In this document: piece after piece, positions 58,555 to 64,000 of the stretch
Position numbering within the stretch: the stretch's first letter is position 1
Layout: every line of letters starts with the position of its first letter
Source of the DNA: Ptiloglossa arizonensis
Taxonomy: Eukaryota; Arthropoda; Insecta; Hymenoptera; Colletidae
Direction of reading: 5' to 3'
DNA: 64,000 bases
NCBI RefSeq assembly: GCF_051014685.1
Contig: NC_135056.1
Span: forward strand, 3,348,001-3,412,000
The notes under the pieces: generated by a model
What the model was told of the DNA's origin: nothing
The model's input: the letters and a program-made list of their open reading frames with translations, nothing else
Databases searched by the model: none
Program-made: the position numbers and the translations under genes

Positions 58555-58799
58555 CTCCTCGGATGTGGCTTGAAAATGAGGAACTTTCCCTTCGTATTTT
58601 AGGTATCATATAGTTTATCTAACAAGAGCGTGCACAGGAAAACTCGAAAACTATTTAGGACATTGAGTTGAAGAAAAATACACAAATTCTTTATAATATA
58701 GATTAAGATGCTTTATTATTAATATGGTGTCCAATCGCTCTCATGATCAATAACACAAAAATTTGTACAGTTAGAAATCGTTGTATAGTCGAGAATTTA

Positions 58800-58960
58800 G
58801 TATTAATGGCAAAAAGTAAGAAAAAGGAAAAAAAAAATTAAAAATTTGCGTTAATTGAAATTGATTAAGAAGTACATCATAATTTGGTGATCGATATCCT
58901 TAGATATACATGAAAAAAAGGACAGAACACTGATTGATTAAAAAAAGAGTCAAACCTTAT
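58800..58960 (-). repeat. Dispersed repeat, inverted partner of 54725-54870
   Basis: Reverse-complement match to 54725-54870 within the segment unique to copy 2. Landmarks are listed with the partner. Confidence 0.75.
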
Positions 58961-59004
58961 TTACACAAAGTGGATGCCACTATGGACTCCTCCAGCAGCG
59001 TTGG

Positions 59005-59256
59005 TTACTTATAGGAGCAGCTCTGCCTAATCGAGACAAGTGAGCAGTGGAGCACATGGTAGCAAACTGCTGCACACACGTTGTCGATGAATATTTTCTC
59101 AGCTTGCTCGAAATGTAAGTCGTTCCGACACTTCTGCCGGGCAATTTCTTCTTTAGAAATGTCTATGGAATCCGATTCTGGGTAGAGTTTTCGTCTTAGA
59201 TAAAAGGTTTTCGTAAAAGTACAAAAATAGTACAGAGAAACTACGTACATCGACAC
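59005..59256 (-). CDS. Unrecognised 83-residue ORF in copy 2 of the 27/58 kb family
   Basis: The product begins with a hydrophobic segment (VVSLYYFCTF), then the SDSIDIS block shared with copy 1, then DLHFEQAEKIFIDNVCAAVC. Only its first third is present in copy 1, where the frame then diverges at the breakpoint. The Cys-rich tail may derive from the inserted segment. The function is unknown. Confidence 0.25.
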   Translation of the reverse strand: MSMYVVSLYYFCTFTKTFYLRRKLYPESDSIDISKEEIARQKCRNDLHFEQAEKIFIDNVCAAVCYHVLHCSLVSIRQSCSYK

Positions 59257-59340
59257 TTTTGTAAACTACAGCGTTAGTTTATAACTATTTAGAAACAAAA
59301 ACAATTAATCAATTATATACCACTATATTCGAGAAACCGC

Positions 59341-60270
59341 TAAACGGAATTAGATACGACAAAAAGTTTAAAAGTTCTAGAAACTATAATATATTCTCTA
59401 GGGATTGACGTTCGAACAATTTAATTTTTATTAAAATTGTCAAAATGGCGACTATTTGTATTTGAGTAGTCGAATTTGAACAAAAAAATTTGTGTGTCTT
59501 ATTTATATTTTCCGGAATAATTAAAATTTAAAAAGAACAATTACGTTATTCCCTAACAAATGTTATAGTAAAAATATCTGAAAAATTTCAATGTAATCGG
59601 TTAGCAATATCTGGAGGTATCTTGCACATTGTTTATAGTTTTAGCCATTTAAGCCATCGTGAAAATTCAACCTGTGTGATTTTCGTTAATATATTATTTT
59701 CTAAACATTTTATATATCGCTGTATTCTTTAAAGTACGTATTTTAAAGATATCTTGTAGTTCGTTTAATAATATATTAATTTATAGTCGCAATGTGCAAG
59801 AATATATAAAAATGTCATTTTCGCCAATGGTCAGCCTATCAAGTTCTAAGTTCAGCCTTTCCAGCATAAGTATTTAGGTAATTAAAACAACTTAATTAGT
59901 AAATAAATGAACCGAACTGGTTATTTATATTTATTGTGCAATGCATTAATGCATTAATTTACAAAAACAAAACCATTTTCTTTCTATGCACCTAATAGAA
60001 AATGAGACTAAAAGAATTTATTTTAATAACACTTTTAGTACTATAGCAAATTAATACAATAAACAAATAAATGATTTCTTTTGGATGTCGGTATAAGACT
60101 ATATAAATTGCTAATACACATTTTGCATTTCTCTTTGGTATCAGCTTCGGTGCAACTTTTTTGTTTTTACCATCAACTATTTTATTTTTAATTATTTGTT
60201 CCTTCGCACATTTATCGTCAATTACTTTTTCTTTCTTCCCGTTTTCGTAGCTTTCTTTCCATGCTTCTTA
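59341..60270. other. AT-rich DNA, nothing recognised
   Basis: No supported gene or repeat. Confidence 0.4.
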
Positions 60271-60281
60271 TCTTCCTTTTG

Positions 60282-60605
60282 CTACAAATACGTTTTTGTT
60301 TTATTTTTAGTCGATTTATTAATAATTTTTGGGAAAAATAAATGCTTCGTGAAAGGAGAGTTTTCTTTCTTCGTCGCATCGCTATCAATTTCTTTTTTTA
60401 TTTCTTCATGCGATGATGGAACTGATAATATTTCTGCGACGGTATCATCATCCATTCTTTCGTTAATTATAATTATAGATCGTACGTAATTCGAATCTTT
60501 ATTTTCTTCTACAAATTCATCTCTCTTGTTAATATCTTGACTTTCAATTAAATTTGCACGACGACTCATTTTCTGAATCATTTTCATTGTATGATCAGCT
60601 TTCAA
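60282..60605 (-). CDS. Unrecognised 107-residue charged ORF
   Basis: The - strand ORF from ATG 60605 encodes a hydrophilic protein rich in Asp, Glu, Lys and Ser (for example RMDDDTVAEILSVPSSHEEI, then IKKEIDSDATKKENS) and ends after a Lys/Asn/Thr-rich stretch. Immediately after its stop the same frame continues as a second very basic run (QKEDKKHGKKATKTGRKKK) before another stop. That makes a decayed or readthrough-separated low-complexity coding sequence plausible. There is no recognised domain. It could be an exon, a processed pseudogene or an unusual chance ORF. Confidence 0.3.
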   Translation of the reverse strand: MKADHTMKMIQKMSRRANLIESQDINKRDEFVEENKDSNYVRSIIIINERMDDDTVAEILSVPSSHEEIKKEIDSDATKKENSPFTKHLFFPKIINKSTKNKTKTYL

Positions 60606-62295
60606 TGCATCTCAATGCATTTATTCGAAATGTTCAATTTATTAGCGACCGACTATGTATTATTAAATTCAATCCACGGCTATTTTACATTCAGACGGTC
60701 GACTACTGGTTGAACACTAATAGATGACCGAATAGTCGGTCATAGGGGGTGTCTTAATTTTGCTTATATTTGCTTATATTATTTTCAATACTAGTAGCCG
60801 ACCCTACTGAAAAAATGTACACATTAACCGCTTAATTTTAATATTTTCATACAAATATTACTAATTGCGTATATAAAACTTACGTTTATTAAAGTTAAAG
60901 ACTATTTTAGATTCCTGTTTCTGTTACTAAATTCATTGAAATCACCACGTATTATCAATTAGCCAATCGTTGTCAGAACAAGAATATTTGTCGTTTACAA
61001 TGTTATCACTAGAGAGATAAAACTGTATATACCGAAAGTGGAGGTATAGATTGACCACTAGCATATTTTATTTTATACGATTTTCTTATTATTTTCTTAA
61101 TTATCAGACATTTATTTTCAAAGAGACTGATTACTGGTCAAGGACTGACTACTGGCATATTTATCCTATATGTGGGCCAAGACGTTGCAGCACTCATGCA
61201 TACAAATCTGTTAGGCTCTTCGTACCTCCAAAAATAGATTCTTTTAAAGACCGGGATCTTTAAGAAAGAATAAGAAAGAAAAATCGATTTTTCAAAATTT
61301 CAAACTGTCCTGTTCCCTTGACGTAAAATTATTCAAATATGTTCGTGTTTGTTATTATTTCCATTGTGAAAACTCCGTGAATCTAATTCTCTCATCAGTG
61401 AACTCAAAGACAGTGTCGTCGTCTAAACATTCCAGCTAGTTTTATATACGGGATTATCGCTGAGAAGTTTAGGTGAAGGCACTGTCTTTAATTTCACACA
61501 GGATAGGAATCACCCGATATAACAACTTTACTATCCTTCTTTGACAATTCATTAATAACTTGACTTAATGAATAACGTGATTCATTGAACATTATTCCAG
61601 AAAGTGGTGAAAATAGTCTTTGCACAACTCAGCAGGCAAAAATAGTTGAAATACGAAAATGAAGGTGTGTGTTCTAGATAAACAGTCTAGTGAACAGTCT
61701 CCTGAGAGATTGTCAAGATGCTCAGTAACTATTATATCTTGCGTACCTTCCTGTCAATTTTACGCTTGTTAATTAGTGAGTATATTCGTTCATGATTGTT
61801 ACACTAATTTCTATCATGCGACAAAAAATATTTCTCCTTTATTAAGTAAATATTGTTTTAAGATTCCTGGAAGACACAAAGTAATCTTTGAAATCTACAC
61901 TGTGGGTTTTGACTATAAAATCACTCTAAAATTTTTAACTTTTATACACTGCTGTTAAAATAATAAAACGCGAATTACACCATATTTGAAATCGTGTTAA
62001 GATACGATATTTTATCAAAGAAGGATAAATTGTATTTACTAGGAAAAAAAAGAATCACAGAAAACTGATTTATTCTGGTTTCATAAGTATGAAACCGGTA
62101 TAACAGAATAGTCTTATTAAACAAATTATTGAAATATTGCGCTCAAAATACAATAGAATTAAGTTGTAACAATAACTTAGTAATTTATAGATCCTCCCTT
62201 ATTTTTAAGAATTTCGATTAGTTGATTTTTCATACTTTTAATCAGATTTTGTCGTGTTGTACTTACTTTGTATCTCGCCACACACTGTTGTAATT

Positions 62296-62296
<1 letters not shown>
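60606..62296. other. AT-rich DNA with repeated GACTACTGG-like words, nothing else recognised
   Basis: Between 60640 and 61160 the words GACCGACTA, GTCGACTACTGG, GACTGATTACTGG and GACTGACTACTGG recur, and a near-palindrome lies at 60725-60742. A pair CAAAGACAGTG (61408) and CACTGTCTTT (61484) could form a stem. No gene is supported. Confidence 0.35.
60725..60742. repeat. Near-palindrome TGACCGAATAGTCGGTCA
   Basis: The 18 bp word is self-complementary except at its centre. GACCGACTA also occurs at about 60645. Confidence 0.6.

Positions 62297-62339
<43 letters not shown>
62297..62339 (+). repeat. Poly(T) run of 43
   Basis: Uninterrupted T homopolymer. On the - strand it could be the poly(A) tail of a retroposed sequence ending here, but no coding body was recognised at higher coordinates. 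Its exact length is likely to be uncertain. Confidence 0.85.
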
Positions 62340-62342
<3 letters not shown>

Positions 62343-64000
62343 GTTCAGATAAGTTTTGAAACTGTTTATTACCAGCATAGAAAAGTCAAATTTGTTTCTG
62401 TATTTTCATTTATAAATGATAACAATACATTCGTTACTATTCTTTTTTGTCATTAGAAACGCTAAAGGTAGCTATTTAAGTTTTGCCATTTAAGCAGAAA
62501 GTACTCCAATACGAATAGTGTAATCATCAGGATCTACAAAGCAAGTAAATAAATATGCAAAGAAATATTTGTAATAAGTAATGTCAATACGTTTAAAGCT
62601 GGTTACATTATTCTAACTGCGATTAATGTTTGCGTACGCAAATTCTCGTCTAACATTTTATGTCAAGTTAACAGTCGTAGAGCCTTAATTAAACTTTGTC
62701 TTATTATGTGAGAACTGCTTGTGATAATTCGATGTAACGACGAATGAGACACATTTAACTAAAGTTTCGACTTAATTTCAGTAAGTGTTTTACTATTAGA
62801 GAATTACTCACTCTATTGAATATTAAACATTGAAATCTGGAAGAAAGGTTTTTTTTTGGCCCCCTTTTCTATCTTACCCATATTGATCAGGATTTTTAAA
62901 AAAATTCATTACAACATTATGAGAATGGTTGAGACTACATACAATTTCACGTATTTTCACATTATTTTCAAGAAAAGCTAAAATTTTACCTTTTTCTTGT
63001 TCACTTGAATAATTCACGTGACATTATTAACTAATAATCAATGCTATTACATTTCCTATACATTGGACAAAACAAAGCTGACGAAATATCGACGTAAAAC
63101 AATATTCGACTGCTCGATTCTACAATGATAAAAGAGTAACGAATCAATTTTCTTCATTTCATTTTGTTTAGAATAAATATAATTCAACTATTTCTAAGGA
63201 ACCATAGATTCCCAACGCGATGTCAAATATGGCTAGCATATTCCGTTTCTTCAAATTTTAAGAATATATAAAAAATGGAAATTTCAGAGTAGTTTTGTAC
63301 ATATGACACGTAGTGTGTCATGCTTAGGGTTGTATCACATGACATACACAACTGTTCAAGAATCTCAGGATGATTAGTAGAAAATAAGTCGAAACTGACG
63401 TGTGAAGAGTTTTAATGCTCTGTTGAAGAATGTTGCTACGCATCTGGTATTTTTTACTGAAAATTCAACATTTTGTATTATTATTTTTTTCTCAAAAGGT
63501 GGATTTGAATCAGAATGAAAACTTATTAGACATACTTTATGCAATCTAGTTTAAAAATATATACAGAATACTTACCTATATGTAATAATTCTTTTAGGGA
63601 ATGATTATGTATGTTAAAATAAGTAAAAATTAAAAAATGACTGTAGAGGCTTTGTTTTAAATTTATAAACAAAATATCGGCTCAGATGCGCCTAACTCCT
63701 GGCAATCTGTGAAACACCGATGTGCGTGAGGTAGGTCAGTCAGAATGTATCCAGTGGCGGTGAATGCAGAACAAATTTACCATGTAGAACGTACACGTAC
63801 CGACATAGTCGTAATTAGGACATTTTTGCCACCAGCATGTTTATGCATACCTAAAATATTGCAATTGACCAAATAATCGTACTTAAGCTGACAAAAGAAT
63901 GTAAAATTTAAATTTCGTTGGAGAAATATAATTGAATCAAATTTTAATTCGATCGTTCATTGTATTTATTTAGTTAAAAGTAGCAAATTACTAGAGTTTT
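62340..64000. other. AT-rich DNA, nothing recognised
   Basis: No exon, repeat or element could be supported to the window end. A slightly GC-richer patch at 63680-63810 has no motif. Confidence 0.4.

Larger units (their letters stand above)
57688..59340 (-). repeat. Unidentified repeat family, copy 2 (partner 27305-28470)
   Basis: Homologous to copy 1 over 57688-58650 and 59140-59340, with an extra segment of about 490 bp between. On the - strand, an ORF from 59256 encodes a hydrophobic start and then LYPESDSIDISKEEIARQK; an ORF from 58554 encodes a 94-residue product containing NLEKLFMFRKENLFMWFMQI and ending in the IGHFGYFGDTS..WQIWNF block and a short acidic tail. The 94-residue ORF is intact here but broken in copy 1. 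The gene family is not recognised. The extra segment contains the inverted partner of 54725-54870, so it is probably an insertion in copy 2, not a deletion in copy 1. Confidence 0.6.

Noticed and set aside
62268..62456. ORF with a Phe run
   Set aside because: It is produced by the 43-base poly(T).
1..64000. CRISPR arrays, operons, prokaryotic or phage genes
   Set aside because: No regularly spaced direct repeats with unique spacers and no dense gene arrays exist; introns and eukaryotic transposons dominate.
1..64000. tRNA genes
   Set aside because: I looked for B-box-like GGTTCGANTCC words with matching acceptor stems and found none convincing; tRNAscan-SE would be decisive.

Overview
The window looks like insect nuclear DNA. 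It is AT-rich and intron-rich, with split coding exons, many decayed Tc1/mariner, piggyBac-like and R1-clade transposon relics, homopolymer runs and microsatellites. There are no operons, ribosome binding sites or prokaryotic gene arrays. The transposon mix and myosin sequence suit an insect, possibly a bee, wasp or ant; the order is inferred, not shown.

The one confidently recognised host gene is a class XVIII unconventional myosin (Drosophila name Mhcl; vertebrate MYO18) on the + strand. Seven consecutive motor-domain exons were assembled from splice sites and reading phase: 1-163, 233-415, 11086-11348, 11432-11594, 11701-11875, 12268-12426 and 13761-13976. The window opens inside an exon, and no tail exon (IQ region or coiled coil) was found after 13976. 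Either the next intron is over 50 kb or the gene is broken here. A second host gene is suggested by a 44-codon terminal exon on the - strand at 48954-49086, which would lie inside that intron; its family is not recognised.

Layout. 416-11085: a long myosin intron with a roughly 200 bp diverged direct repeat near each end, a - strand R1 relic (about 2.85-3.9 kb), a 209 bp tandem duplication, a pyrimidine-rich block, an R1/jockey endonuclease-like scrap and an 87 bp MITE. 12427-13760: a mariner-derived element with a doubled 3' terminus. 14.67-15.18 kb: a foldback element with a second hairpin inside it. 17-31 kb: dispersed repeats, a second R1 relic, a BED-finger-like scrap, mariner and Tc1 relics, and copy 1 of an unidentified duplicated family. 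33-38.3 kb: three mariner pseudogenes, one with a 134 bp internal duplication and one split by a foreign segment of about 950 bp. 38.6-41.3 kb: a degenerate repeat array and a perfect-looking 235 bp tandem duplication. 42.8-47.2 kb: piggyBac-like material with long inverted arms, a DDE relic and a 668 bp TA-flanked Tc1-type element. 51-64 kb: a small MITE, a third R1 relic, copy 2 of the unidentified family, two candidate small ORFs and a 43 bp poly(T).

The transposon genes appear dead (stops, frameshifts, lost catalytic residues). Nothing indicates an intact mobile element, a CRISPR array or a defence system. I saw no convincing tRNA or rRNA, but no covariance search was possible. The most unusual items are the piggyBac-like palindrome, the foldback element, the unidentified family at 27 and 58 kb, and the very long myosin intron with a nested - strand exon.
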